Shown here: positions 1 to 6,782 of the stretch, in pieces
How positions within the stretch are numbered: the stretch's first letter is position 1
Layout: each line of letters begins with the position of its first letter
NCBI GenBank assembly: GCA_021827245.1
Contig: JAKAWN010000292.1
Span: 1 to 8,876, forward strand
Source of the DNA: Acidobacteriota bacterium
Lineage (GTDB): Bacteria > Acidobacteriota > Terriglobia > UBA7540
Reading direction: 5' to 3'
Length of the DNA: 8,876 bases
The notes under the pieces: generated by a model
What the model was told of the DNA's origin: nothing
Seen by the model: only the letters and a program-made list of their open reading frames with translations
The model's database searches: none
Made by a program: the position numbers and the translations under genes

Positions 1-91
1 GGAATCGCCATCACCATGACCCCGGAATCGTTATTACGATAATTCCGGAACGGCCATCACGATGATTTCGGAATCGCCATCACCATGCCGC
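1..91. repeat. Tandem array of four imperfect 23-bp repeats
   Basis: Four head-to-tail units lie at 1-23, 24-46, 47-69 and 70-91 (the last is 22 bp). Each begins GGAATCG or GGAACGG, and most continue with a CCATCAC-ATGA-like core. A fifth partial start, GGAATCCCC, begins at 92, where the hemerythrin remnant takes over. The second unit contains a small inverted repeat (ATCGT at 27-31, ACGAT at 36-40, four-base loop). A 23-bp period does not keep a reading frame, and all three forward frames hold a stop inside the array (TGA at 17-19, TAA at 40-42, TGA at 63-65), so it is not a protein repeat. The array may extend to the left of the window. Function is unknown: minisatellite-like expansion, a protein-binding array or a recombination scar are all possible. 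Confidence 0.85.
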
Positions 92-256
92 GGAATCCCC
101 AAAATGCTGTTCAAGATGGCCGATCGCGTCCTCAGCCAGGAGGAACAGGCTGCTATTGCAGGCGCGTTCAAACTGTTGGAGGACGAAAAGATTGGCCCGG
201 GGAAGCACGAACAGCTTCGCGCCATGATGGAAGAACTGATCGCTCAGAACCCTTGA
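92..256 (+). pseudogene. C-terminal remnant of a hemerythrin-family (HHE) protein
   Basis: The reading frame ending at the TGA at 254-256 encodes a segment starting about LFKMADRVLSQEEQAAIAG and closing with a GPGKHEQ-type helix. This matches, from memory, the last about 50 residues of bacterial hemerythrin HHE proteins of about 190 residues, where ILFPMADRVLS-like sequence follows the final HxxxE metal site. Here the residues before LFKMADR (GIPK) are not the expected His/Glu-rich helix, and further upstream the same frame runs into the tandem repeats and a stop at 17-19. Four of the usual helices and all diiron ligands are therefore absent. An ATG at 62 or 104 could still start a short 51-64 residue peptide, but no good ribosome binding site is seen. 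I read it as a broken gene; an intact short helical protein is the less likely alternative. Confidence 0.6.
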
Positions 257-287
257 TGGCACGGTCCCGAAGCATTGTCTTGTCTGA

Positions 288-314
288 TCCCAGAAATGGG
301 GCCTTTTTGTTTTT
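288..314 (+). terminator. Possible weak rho-independent terminator
   Basis: A compact hairpin, CCCA-GAAA-TGGG (289-300), can be extended by one wobble pair at 288/301. It is followed within three bases by TTTTTGTTTTT (304-314). The stem is only 4-5 bp but has a stable GAAA-type loop and a clear T tract. It lies between the hemerythrin remnant (stop at 256) and the DUF2249 gene (start at 356), so it would separate the remnant from the accessory operon. Confidence 0.45.
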
Positions 315-327
315 GGTTTCGGCCAAT

Positions 328-337
328 AATTCGAATT
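328..337. promoter_or_regulatory. AT-rich 10-bp palindrome upstream of the DUF2249 gene
   Basis: AATTCGAATT is a perfect 10-bp palindrome inside an AT-rich stretch (325-341) that contrasts with the GC-rich surroundings. It ends six bases before the AAGGA ribosome binding site (346-350) of the gene starting at 356. An AATAAT (325-330) overlaps it and could be a -10 element, but I see no convincing -35 hexamer at the right distance. It might be an operator or simply promoter-region AT richness. It does not match the FNR consensus TTGAT-N4-ATCAA. Confidence 0.25.
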
Positions 338-355
338 TATTCAGAAAGGATCACT

Positions 356-607
356 ATGAGCGAAGCAAACACGGCGCCGGAAATTACTTCAACCCTTGAT
401 GTCCGGGACATCGAGCACGCCCAGCGGCACCCTCTTATTTTCAAGACGTATAACGGATTGAAATCCGTCCAGGCTTTTATCCTTATCGTGGACCATGACC
501 CAAAACCGGTCTTGTTCGAGCTGGATTTTGTCCAGAAAGGAAAATTCAAGTGGATATATCTCGAAGAGGGGCCGGAGGTGTGGCGAGTCCAGATGGCCAG
601 GGTTTGA
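356..607 (+). CDS. DUF2249 domain-containing protein
   Basis: This 83-residue protein is essentially one DUF2249 domain. Visible family features are LDVR at 14-17, RHPLIF at 24-29, DHDPKP at 46-51 with its conserved HDP, and the closing W-YLEEGPEVWRV block (66-78). Start ATG 356 has AAGGA at 346-350 five bases upstream; a farther in-frame ATG at 275 would add 27 residues across the T-rich tract that do not look like the family, so it is rejected. DUF2249 has no firmly assigned biochemical role. The domain occurs alone or fused to hemerythrin or ScdA_N-like domains and is often encoded near denitrification and NO-stress genes. No signal peptide or membrane segment is seen, so it should be cytoplasmic. 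It is 27 bp upstream of the hemerythrin-like gene, with which it probably forms an operon. A small redox/NO-related accessory role is an inference. Confidence 0.85.
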   Translation: MSEANTAPEITSTLDVRDIEHAQRHPLIFKTYNGLKSVQAFILIVDHDPKPVLFELDFVQKGKFKWIYLEEGPEVWRVQMARV

Positions 608-634
608 TTCCAAAACAAAGAAAGCGAGGCAACC

Positions 635-1111
635 GTGAATCTCATTAGCCAGTTCCATACAGAGCACCGCCAAGTTGTTGATGCACTGATTGAGTTGCGC
701 CAAGCGATTCTGGCCCGAGACGTCGAGCGCGCCCAGAGCTTACTGGCCGGAGCCGAGGGGCTTGTCGGGCCGCACTTCAAATTCGAGGAGCTTTACCTTT
801 ATCCTGCGCTCGAGCCCTTCTTTGGCGAGGCTTACGGCAAACAGCTGCTGAACGAGCACGACGGTGTTTTCCGAAGCATCCGCAAGATTGCGGATCTCGC
901 CCAGAAAAGCTCCTGGGACGATGCCGACTATACTTCTGCTCTGGCAAATCTGGAGCTGATCTACGAACACCCGATCAGTTGCGACGGCCTCAGCCTATGG
1001 ATCGAACGCCTGCCGGCCAAGAAGCAGGAGGATCTATTTCAAAAGATGCTCGCTGTGCGGAAGCAGGGCACGAAGCTCTCCGAGTACTACCGCGAACGGC
1101 AGGCCGCCTAA
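635..1111 (+). CDS. Hemerythrin-like (HHE) domain protein
   Basis: A 158-residue, all-helical, soluble protein starting with GTG at 635, with GAGG at 626-629 as ribosome binding site. It carries a hemerythrin-type ligand pattern: H11 (in FHTEH), H47-x3-E51 (HFKFEE followed by LYLYP), H75 (NEHDG) and H112. The family normally has a second HxxxE; here the equivalent region reads EHPISCDGLSLWIERLP, so the Glu position is C116 with D117 next to it. Known hemerythrin-like proteins bind a diiron centre and handle O2, NO or iron-sulfur cluster repair (RIC/YtfE group). This one lacks the N-terminal ScdA domain of YtfE. The neighbouring DUF2249 gene and the nar operon suggest a role in sensing or buffering NO/O2 during nitrate respiration. 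Whether the altered site still binds two irons cannot be told from sequence. Confidence 0.82.
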   Translation: MNLISQFHTEHRQVVDALIELRQAILARDVERAQSLLAGAEGLVGPHFKFEELYLYPALEPFFGEAYGKQLLNEHDGVFRSIRKIADLAQKSSWDDADYTSALANLELIYEHPISCDGLSLWIERLPAKKQEDLFQKMLAVRKQGTKLSEYYRERQAA

Positions 1112-1113
1112 AC

Positions 1114-1147
1114 AGCAGCCGGTATCAGAGTTGACCGGCCTCCTGCT
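1114..1147 (+). promoter_or_regulatory. Intergenic hairpin before the TDT gene
   Basis: AGCAG-CCGGT (1114-1123) can pair with ACCGG (1134-1138) and, after a four-base bulge, CTGCT (1143-1147). This gives a 10-bp interrupted stem with a 10-base loop. It begins just after the hemerythrin-like stop codon and ends about 18 bases before the AAGGAG ribosome binding site at 1166-1171. No T tract follows, so it is unlikely to be a classical terminator. An mRNA stability or processing element is possible. Its presence argues that translation of the next gene starts at 1182 rather than at the TTG at 1131. Confidence 0.35.
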
Positions 1148-1165
1148 CTCCGATAAGGTTCTTCA

Positions 1166-1171
1166 AAGGAG
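1166..1171 (+). promoter_or_regulatory. Ribosome binding site deciding the TDT gene start
   Basis: AAGGAG, a near-perfect Shine-Dalgarno core, lies ten bases before the ATG at 1182. The alternative upstream in-frame start, TTG at 1131, has no purine-rich site before it. This is why the transporter is annotated from 1182. Confidence 0.6.
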
Positions 1172-1181
1172 CGTTGCGTTC

Positions 1182-2363
1182 ATGAACGCCCGGCTTCAAG
1201 TTTCGAGCGAGTGTGAAGCGCCTGTCTCAGGATTGGAAGTGGCCAATATTAAGAAGTTGTCTTTGATGAAGGCTATCTGGATACATCTTCGCAACGGCAT
1301 CCAGTCACTCAATCCTGCCTATTTTGCGATGGTGATGGCCACTGGGATCGTGGCCATTGCATTGCACCTCCTCGGCATGGAGCCCTTTGGCCGGATACTC
1401 GCGTGGATCAATCTTGCAGCTTATATCGTCCTTTGGGGCCTTACGATTGTCCGGCTCGCATACTTTCCCCGAGAGATGTTTGCGGATTTGATTGATCACA
1501 ATCGCGGCGTTGGTTACTTCACGCTAGTCGCAGCCACTGGAGTCCTCGGAGACCAGTGCATAGTCATTTCCAGCCGCTATCGGGCAGCAGAAGTTCTTTG
1601 GATTGTCTCCTTGATATTATGGGCGCTCTTCACCTATAGCGTGTTTACGGCTTATACCGTGAAGGAGCAAAAGCCGCCTCTCGATCAAGGGATCAACGGT
1701 GGATGGCTTGTCACGGTCGTCGCAACCCAAGCCGTTTCGGTGCTGGCAACGCTGCTGTTGCCGCTCTTCGGAGACCACCACGACCTGATTCTCTTTCTGT
1801 CTCTCGCCTTCTGGCTCTTTGGCGGGATGCTCTACATTTGGCTCATCTCGCTCATTTTTTACCGGTACACGTTTTTCACGTTTCATCCCTCGGACTTGAT
1901 GCCGCCGTACTGGATTAACATGGGCGCAATGGCGATTTCGACTTTGGCCGGTGCTTTACTGATCCTCAACGCTAATCAAGCGCAGTTTCTCGAAAGCATC
2001 CTGCCGTTTATCAAAGGCTTTACGGTCCTCTTCTGGGCCACGGCCACATGGTGGATCCCCATGCTGTTTATTCTGGGATTTTGGCGGCATGTCTATCAAA
2101 GGTTCAAGCTCGCATACGACCCACTCTTCTGGGGTGCCGTCTTCCCGCTTGGGATGTACACGGCGTGTACGTACCGCCTGGCGGGAGCGATCAACCTCCC
2201 GTTCCTATTTCTGATACCAAGGTATTTCATTTACATCGCCCTGGCCGCCTGGCTACTGACGTTCGCTGGCTTGGCTGAATCGGTGGCCGCGTCCTGCCGG
2301 AGGGCCGCCGCTTGCGGCCGGGTTCCGGCCCTGAACGCTTTGAAGCCGGACGGGCTGAAGTGA
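1182..2363 (+). CDS. TDT family anion transporter/channel (TehA/SLAC1-like)
   Basis: A 393-residue integral membrane protein of the tellurite-resistance/dicarboxylate transporter (TDT) family, which includes TehA, Mae1, Ssu1 and plant SLAC1. After a hydrophilic N-terminus of about 40 residues, the first membrane helix shows the family signature NPAYFAMVMATGIVAIAL (44-61). Roughly ten hydrophobic segments follow to about residue 365, including the INGGWLVTVVATQAVSVL region. The tail is short, basic and Cys-containing (CRRAAACGR). Family members move monovalent anions or dicarboxylates: SLAC1 conducts chloride and nitrate, Ssu1 exports sulfite, Mae1 takes up malate. Its place between NO/O2-related genes and narGHJ, with no narK in view, suggests nitrate uptake or nitrite export, but substrate is inference. 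The start is set by AAGGAG at 1166-1171; ATG at 1266 is a less likely alternative. Confidence 0.8.
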   Translation: MNARLQVSSECEAPVSGLEVANIKKLSLMKAIWIHLRNGIQSLNPAYFAMVMATGIVAIALHLLGMEPFGRILAWINLAAYIVLWGLTIVRLAYFPREMFADLIDHNRGVGYFTLVAATGVLGDQCIVISSRYRAAEVLWIVSLILWALFTYSVFTAYTVKEQKPPLDQGINGGWLVTVVATQAVSVLATLLLPLFGDHHDLILFLSLAFWLFGGMLYIWLISLIFYRYTFFTFHPSDLMPPYWINMGAMAISTLAGALLILNANQAQFLESILPFIKGFTVLFWATATWWIPMLFILGFWRHVYQRFKLAYDPLFWGAVFPLGMYTACTYRLAGAINLPFLFLIPRYFIYIALAAWLLTFAGLAESVAASCRRAAACGRVPALNALKPDGLK

Positions 2364-2399
2364 ATGAAGCTGCTGTTGCATTCTGAATAGCAGCATCAT
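2364..2399 (+). terminator. Strong hairpin immediately after the TDT stop codon
   Basis: ATGA-A-GCTGCT (2364-2374) pairs with AGCAGC-A-TCAT (2389-2399): ten base pairs with a single A-A mismatch and a 14-base loop. It starts at the base after the TGA stop of the transporter. It is followed by AAAATAC rather than a T tract, so it is not a textbook intrinsic terminator. It could be a transcript 3' end protector, a processing site, or a partial attenuator between the accessory genes and the nar block. Confidence 0.4.
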
Positions 2400-2438
2400 A
2401 AAATACGAACCTTCAACGAGACATGGTCTAACGGAAGC

Positions 2439-2452
2439 TGGCCGAGCGGCCA
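2439..2452 (+). promoter_or_regulatory. Small inverted repeat upstream of the cytochrome c gene
   Basis: TGGCC-GAGC-GGCCA forms a 5-bp GC-rich hairpin with a four-base loop. It lies in the 109-bp gap between the transporter stop (2363) and the proposed cytochrome start (2473). It could be an operator or an RNA hairpin near the ribosome binding region; nothing in it identifies a specific regulator. Confidence 0.25.
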
Positions 2453-2472
2453 ATTTGAGGTGGAAAGCTGGC

Positions 2473-2500
2473 GTGACAATACATCGCAACGCGATATATT
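2473..2500 (+). promoter_or_regulatory. Sigma70-like promoter candidate for the nar block
   Basis: GTGACA (2473-2478, one mismatch to TTGACA) and TATATT (2495-2500, one mismatch to TATAAT) are separated by 16 bp. An inverted repeat, ATCGC-AAC-GCGAT (2483-2495), fills the spacer. If this is a real promoter, the transcript would begin near 2507, inside the region annotated as the cytochrome N-terminus, which conflicts with a start at 2455 or 2473. No in-frame ATG, GTG or TTG is available between 2507 and the signal-peptide core, so the two readings compete. A chance match is quite possible. Confidence 0.25.
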
Positions 2501-3159
2501 GGCGACCCGCTCAGAAATTTCGCCGGCAGTGTCTCCCCAAAAACGAAGCCGGGTCTTCCCTGAACGATCGAGGCTTCTCTCATTGGCTAGCTCTCGCACT
2601 GGGTCTCATGGTGCTTTTCTTAGTCCCTCCGCCTTTCGTGCGAGCCCAAGGCCAAGCCACTGCTACGGAGCCAAGCGCTCAGCCGCAAACTCAGCCTCTG
2701 GGAAAGCTCACCGCCGGCTCGGCCGCCCGCGGCAAAGGGCTTTTCTCGGGCCGGATTGATTTCCAAAATGGCGGGCCGCCCTGCGCTTCCTGCCACAGCA
2801 TCGCCGGGCTCAGCTTTCCTAATGGTGGAACCCTGGGGCCGGATCTCACGCACGAGTATAGCAAGCTGGGTCCCGAAGGAACGGAGATCGTGCTGAAAAC
2901 GCTCTATTTTCCGGCCATGTCGCCTATCTACGATTCCCGCCCGCTGACGCCCGAAGAGCAAGCCGACTTGCAAGCATTTTTGAAAGAGACCTCAGCATCG
3001 CACGAGACTCGTTCGGACACGCTGGCCATCGCGGTCGTGGGATTGCTCGGATTCTTCGTCCTGCTCGTTGTTACCCGCTTTGTGTGGCGTGGCCGTCTGC
3101 GGTCCGTAAGACAGAGATTACTGGAAAAAGCCCGAACTCAAGGAGGGCTTCAAGCGTGA
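2473..3159 (+). CDS. Membrane-anchored monoheme cytochrome c of the nar operon
   Basis: About 228 residues from a GTG at 2473. A hydrophobic export segment (about 38-54, [17 protein letters not shown]) ends in a likely cleavage site VRA-QG near residue 58. A Pro/Gln-rich linker follows, then a class I cytochrome c domain with one heme motif, CASCH (104-108), and a plausible axial Met at 149 (FPAMSP). The [13 protein letters not shown] helix is typical of cytochrome c C-termini. One C-terminal membrane helix (about 183-205) with a basic tail anchors it, heme outside. The start is uncertain: GTG 2473 has the purine-rich GAGGTGGAAAG upstream, and a TTG at 2455 is possible but lacks one. The n-region before the signal core is unusually long. 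Its stop overlaps the narG start (GTGA). This recalls the NarC cytochrome encoded upstream of narGHJI in Thermus; an electron-transfer or assembly role with nitrate reductase is inferred. Confidence 0.78.
   Translation: MTIHRNAIYWRPAQKFRRQCLPKNEAGSSLNDRGFSHWLALALGLMVLFLVPPPFVRAQGQATATEPSAQPQTQPLGKLTAGSAARGKGLFSGRIDFQNGGPPCASCHSIAGLSFPNGGTLGPDLTHEYSKLGPEGTEIVLKTLYFPAMSPIYDSRPLTPEEQADLQAFLKETSASHETRSDTLAIAVVGLLGFFVLLVVTRFVWRGRLRSVRQRLLEKARTQGGLQA
3140..3147 (+). promoter_or_regulatory. Ribosome binding site of narG
   Basis: AAGGAGGG lies eight bases before GTG 3156, inside the final codons of the cytochrome c gene. It is the strongest Shine-Dalgarno sequence I noticed in the window and fixes the narG start at 3156 instead of an in-frame ATG at 3084 that would overlap the cytochrome by 76 bp. 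Confidence 0.8.
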
Positions 3160-6100
3160 GCTGGATCAAAGATATCCTGAACCCTCAAACGCGCCTCTGG
3201 GAGGAGTTTTACCGGAACCGCTGGCAGCACGATAAGGTCGTCCGCTCGACGCACGGCGTCAACTGCACCGGCGGGTGCTCGTGGATGGTTTACGTCAAGA
3301 ACGGAATCGTTACTTGGGAAATGCAGGCGCTCGATTATCCCAAGCTCGAAACCGGTCTGCCACTCTATGAGCCTCGTGGATGCCAGCGCGGCATTGTTTA
3401 TTCCTGGTATATCTACAGCCCTCTTCGCATCAAGTATCCCTATCTGCGCGGCGTGTTGATGGACTACTGGCATGAAGCGCGCGCCATCCACTCGGACCCG
3501 CTTGAAGCCTGGGCCTCGATCGTTGAGAACGAGGAGAAACGCGGGCAGTACCAGGCGGCACGAGGCAAAGGCGGATTTCGCCGCGCGACGTGGGACGAGT
3601 GTCTCGAAATCATCGTCGCGTCCATGATTTACACGGCAAAGAAATACGGCCCTGACCGCGTGATTGGCTTTTCTCCGATTCCTGCCATGTCCATGATGAG
3701 CTACGCAGCGGGCTCGCGCTTCCTTCAGCTTTTTGGCGGCGTGCTCCTGAGCTTTTATGATCTTTACGCTGATTTCCCGCCCGCTTCGCCCGAAGTTTGG
3801 GGCGAGAAGACCGACGTCGCCGAAAGTGCCGACTGGTTCAACAGCAAATACATCGTGGCCGAAGGCAGCAACTTGAACATGACGCGCACACCGGATGCGC
3901 ATTTTGTGGTCGAAGCCCGGCACCATGGAGCAAAGCTGGTGGTCTTCTCACCTGATTTCAGCCAAGTCTCAAAGCATGCTGACTGGTGGATTCCGGTGAA
4001 TGCAGGCATGGATGGGTCTCTCTGGATGGCGGTGAATCACGTGATCCTGAAGGAGTATTACGTGGACCGCCAGATTCCCTATTTCGTGGATTACCTCAAG
4101 CGCTTTTCGGACGCTCCATTCCTAGTCAGGATTGTGAAAACGAGGGACGGTTACACAGCGGGCGAATTTTTGCGCGCGAACCTGCTCGAAAGGTACACGG
4201 AAACTGAGAATGGAGACTGGAAGTTGCTGGTTTTTGACGAGCCGAGCAGAGAGCCGCGAATGCCCCAGGGGACCATCGGCTTTCGCTGGCAATCAGTGAA
4301 GGGCAGATGGAACCTGGAACTAAAGGACGCTCTCGACGGATCGAAGATAAACCCGCAGCTGAGCCTGCTCGGGCAGCACGAGGAAATTGCTCAGGTAAGC
4401 TTCAAGGACTTCGGCGCCGACCGCACGTTTCACCGTGGCGTTCCAGTTCGTAATCTCCAGACAAGCGAGGGTCCCGTACAAGTCGCCACGGCTTTTGACT
4501 TGCTCATGGCACAGTTTGGTATATCACGCGGAATTCCGGGCGAATATCCATCCAGTTACGACGATGAGGACATGGCCTATACGCCTGCCTGGCAGGAAAA
4601 ATTCAGCGGGGTCGGGCGAGAGACGGTTGTTCAGCTCGCGCGGGAGTTTGCGACCACGGCGGAAAAGACGAAGGGAAAGTGCACGATCATTATCGGATCG
4701 GGAGTCAATCACTGGTATCACGCCAACCTGAACTATCGCGCGGGGATCACAACTCTCATGCTTTGCGGCTGCATAGGTGTGAACGGCGGGGGCCTGAATC
4801 ATTACACGGGTCAGGAAAAGGTAACGCCGGCCGCCTCCTGGAGCACGCTCGCCATGGCGCTCGACTGGAGCCGTCCTCCGCGGTTGCAGAACGGGCCCTC
4901 GTTCCATTACGTCCACAGTGATCAGTGGCGATATGAAAGGGCATTCCCGGATTATCACCCTCCCGAGGGCCCGTTCGCTCGCGAGCACTTTATGGACCTT
5001 GAAGCTGCCGCGGTTCGCATGGGCTGGCTGCCTTTTTACCCGCAATTCAACCGCAATCCCATCGAGCTTGCCAGAGAAGCGCAAGCCGAAGGCAAAAAAA
5101 CCAAGCAGGAAATAGGCGAGTGGGTTCTAGAGCAATTACGCTCCGGCAAAATCCACTTTTCTGTTGAGGACCCTGACTCGCCTGAGAACTGGCCGCGCGT
5201 ATGGCTGATTTGGAGGGCCAACGCGCTGCACTCAAGCGCGAAAGGCCAGGAATATTTTCTCCGGCACTATCTCGGGACCCACAGCAACGTCATCGCCGAT
5301 GAAGTAGCCCATGACGTTCTGCATGAAGTTCAATGGCGCGACGCTCCGCTCCAGGGAAAACTAGATCTGGTTGTTGACCTGAATTTCCGCATGGACACGT
5401 CTGCGCTCTATTCCGACATCGTTCTTCCATCAGCGAGCTGGTACGAAAAAGACGACCTGAACACGACCGATCTGCATTCTTACATTCATCCGCTGGGTGC
5501 GGCCGTGCCGCCTTGTTGGGAATCAAGAAGCGACTGGGATATTTTTCGAAGTCTCGCTGAAAAACTTAGCGAACTCGCTGTCGCACATTTCCCGTCGCCA
5601 TTCGAAGAAATCGTCACCACGCCCCTGCTTCACGACACTCCGGATGAGATTGCCCAGCCGGTGGTCAAGGATTGGTCGAAAGGTGAGTGCGAGGCTGTGC
5701 CTGGCCGCACCATGCCCCACATCCATGTGGTGGAACGCGACTATGCGAACCTGTTCCACCGGTTCAATTCGCTCGGGCCGGAAATCAAGCAGCGCGGCGT
5801 GGAAGATCACGGCATCGAAATCCCGGTCGGTGAGCTCTATGACGAGTTTCGAAAGACGGTCCCGGCCTATGAGTGGAATGGTAACAAGTATCCCTCGCTG
5901 GCCGATGCGCGCAACGCAGCCAATGCTGTGCTCTTCTTCGCTCCAGAAACGAACGGCGAGATGGCCTATCGCGGCTTTAAAGAGAGGGAACGCCAGATTG
6001 GACTTCCGCTCACAGATTTGGCCGAAGGCCAGCGCGAGACCCGATACAGCTTCGATGACCTGATCCAGCAGCCGCGGCGCATTCTGACGAGTCCTTGCTG

Positions 6101-6770
6101 GTCGGGGATTGTGAACAACGGAAGGGCTTACACCGGATATGCGATGAATGTGGAACGGCTCGTGCCTTGGCGAACGCTCAGCGGCCGCCAGCACTTTTAT
6201 CTGGACCACGAGGCCTATCTCGGCTTCGGAGAATCTTTACCGACTTTCAAGCCGCGGATCAGTGTTGAAAACACCCTGAATCTGGCAAAAAGTCCCGCCG
6301 GACCGCGATCACTGGTTCTCGGTTGCATCACGCCACACGGCAAATGGCACATCCATTCGACTTATTCCGACGACCTTCGCATGCTCACCCTTTCGCGCGG
6401 CGTCGAACCTTTCTGGCTTAACGACAAGGACGCGCGAGAAATCGGCGTTGAGGACAACGACTGGGTTGAGGCTTTTAACGACAATGGCGTCATCGTTACC
6501 CGCGCTGTCGTAAGCGCCCGGATCCCGCGCGGTCTTTGCATTTTCTATCACGCGCCCGAACGCACGATTGCTTTTCCCAAATCTCCGACTCGGAATCACC
6601 GGCGAGGCGGGGGAACAAACAGCGTCACCCGGATGCGCCTGAAGCCTGTATTGATCGCCGGCGGCTACGCCCAGCATTCGTATCGCTTTAACGATTACGG
6701 CCCGCCTGCCTCGGACCGGGACACTTACGTGGTTGTTCACAAGCTCGAAGGCAAGCCGGAGTGGGACTGA
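3156..6770 (+). CDS. narG: Respiratory nitrate reductase alpha subunit NarG
   Basis: A 1204-residue molybdopterin oxidoreductase, close in length to E. coli NarG (1247). It reduces nitrate to nitrite at a Mo-bisMGD centre in the NarGHI complex. The N-terminal FS0 [4Fe-4S] ligands are present as H33, C37, C41 ([11 protein letters not shown]) and C76 (RGCQRG). The probable Mo-ligating aspartate is D206 in YADFPPASP, equivalent to Asp222 of E. coli. Other diagnostic blocks are [82 protein letters not shown] and the GGTNSVTRM end region. The N-terminus ([18 protein letters not shown]) has no twin-arginine signal, so the protein should face the cytoplasm like E. coli NarG. GTG start overlaps the cytochrome c stop by four bases, implying translational coupling. 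The reading frame is intact with no frameshift. Confidence 0.98.
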   Translation: MSWIKDILNPQTRLWEEFYRNRWQHDKVVRSTHGVNCTGGCSWMVYVKNGIVTWEMQALDYPKLETGLPLYEPRGCQRGIVYSWYIYSPLRIKYPYLRGVLMDYWHEARAIHSDPLEAWASIVENEEKRGQYQAARGKGGFRRATWDECLEIIVASMIYTAKKYGPDRVIGFSPIPAMSMMSYAAGSRFLQLFGGVLLSFYDLYADFPPASPEVWGEKTDVAESADWFNSKYIVAEGSNLNMTRTPDAHFVVEARHHGAKLVVFSPDFSQVSKHADWWIPVNAGMDGSLWMAVNHVILKEYYVDRQIPYFVDYLKRFSDAPFLVRIVKTRDGYTAGEFLRANLLERYTETENGDWKLLVFDEPSREPRMPQGTIGFRWQSVKGRWNLELKDALDGSKINPQLSLLGQHEEIAQVSFKDFGADRTFHRGVPVRNLQTSEGPVQVATAFDLLMAQFGISRGIPGEYPSSYDDEDMAYTPAWQEKFSGVGRETVVQLAREFATTAEKTKGKCTIIIGSGVNHWYHANLNYRAGITTLMLCGCIGVNGGGLNHYTGQEKVTPAASWSTLAMALDWSRPPRLQNGPSFHYVHSDQWRYERAFPDYHPPEGPFAREHFMDLEAAAVRMGWLPFYPQFNRNPIELAREAQAEGKKTKQEIGEWVLEQLRSGKIHFSVEDPDSPENWPRVWLIWRANALHSSAKGQEYFLRHYLGTHSNVIADEVAHDVLHEVQWRDAPLQGKLDLVVDLNFRMDTSALYSDIVLPSASWYEKDDLNTTDLHSYIHPLGAAVPPCWESRSDWDIFRSLAEKLSELAVAHFPSPFEEIVTTPLLHDTPDEIAQPVVKDWSKGECEAVPGRTMPHIHVVERDYANLFHRFNSLGPEIKQRGVEDHGIEIPVGELYDEFRKTVPAYEWNGNKYPSLADARNAANAVLFFAPETNGEMAYRGFKERERQIGLPLTDLAEGQRETRYSFDDLIQQPRRILTSPCWSGIVNNGRAYTGYAMNVERLVPWRTLSGRQHFYLDHEAYLGFGESLPTFKPRISVENTLNLAKSPAGPRSLVLGCITPHGKWHIHSTYSDDLRMLTLSRGVEPFWLNDKDAREIGVEDNDWVEAFNDNGVIVTRAVVSARIPRGLCIFYHAPERTIAFPKSPTRNHRRGGGTNSVTRMRLKPVLIAGGYAQHSYRFNDYGPPASDRDTYVVVHKLEGKPEWD

Positions 6771-6782
6771 GGAGAACAATCT

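Noticed and set aside
1..91. CRISPR array
   Set aside because: The units are directly contiguous with no unique spacers, and the copies are imperfect, so this is a plain tandem repeat.
275..355. 27-codon upstream extension of the DUF2249 protein from ATG 275
   Set aside because: It would span the hairpin and T tract at 288-314 and encodes sequence unlike the family, while ATG 356 has a well-placed ribosome binding site.
1487..1503. FNR-like sequence TTGATTGATCAC within the transporter gene
   Set aside because: The half-sites do not have the required four-base spacing, and the site is deep inside coding sequence.
2364..2390. Eight-codon frame ATG...TAG directly after the transporter stop
   Set aside because: It is very short, has no ribosome binding site of its own, and the sequence is better explained by the hairpin at 2364-2399.
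3084..3155. 24-codon upstream extension of narG from ATG 3084
   Set aside because: It overlaps the cytochrome c membrane-anchor coding region, is not NarG-like, and the strong AAGGAGGG site points to GTG 3156.
3150..3926. 258-codon open frame on the minus strand opposite the start of narG
   Set aside because: It is antisense to an unmistakable, fully conserved NarG segment, shows no recognisable domain, and is explained by the codon bias of the opposite strand.
5523..6209. 228-codon minus-strand frame, and a 188-codon plus-strand frame at 5497-6063, inside narG
   Set aside because: Both overlap intact NarG sequence in other frames, have low-complexity Arg/Ser-rich or shadow-like composition and no ribosome binding site of note.
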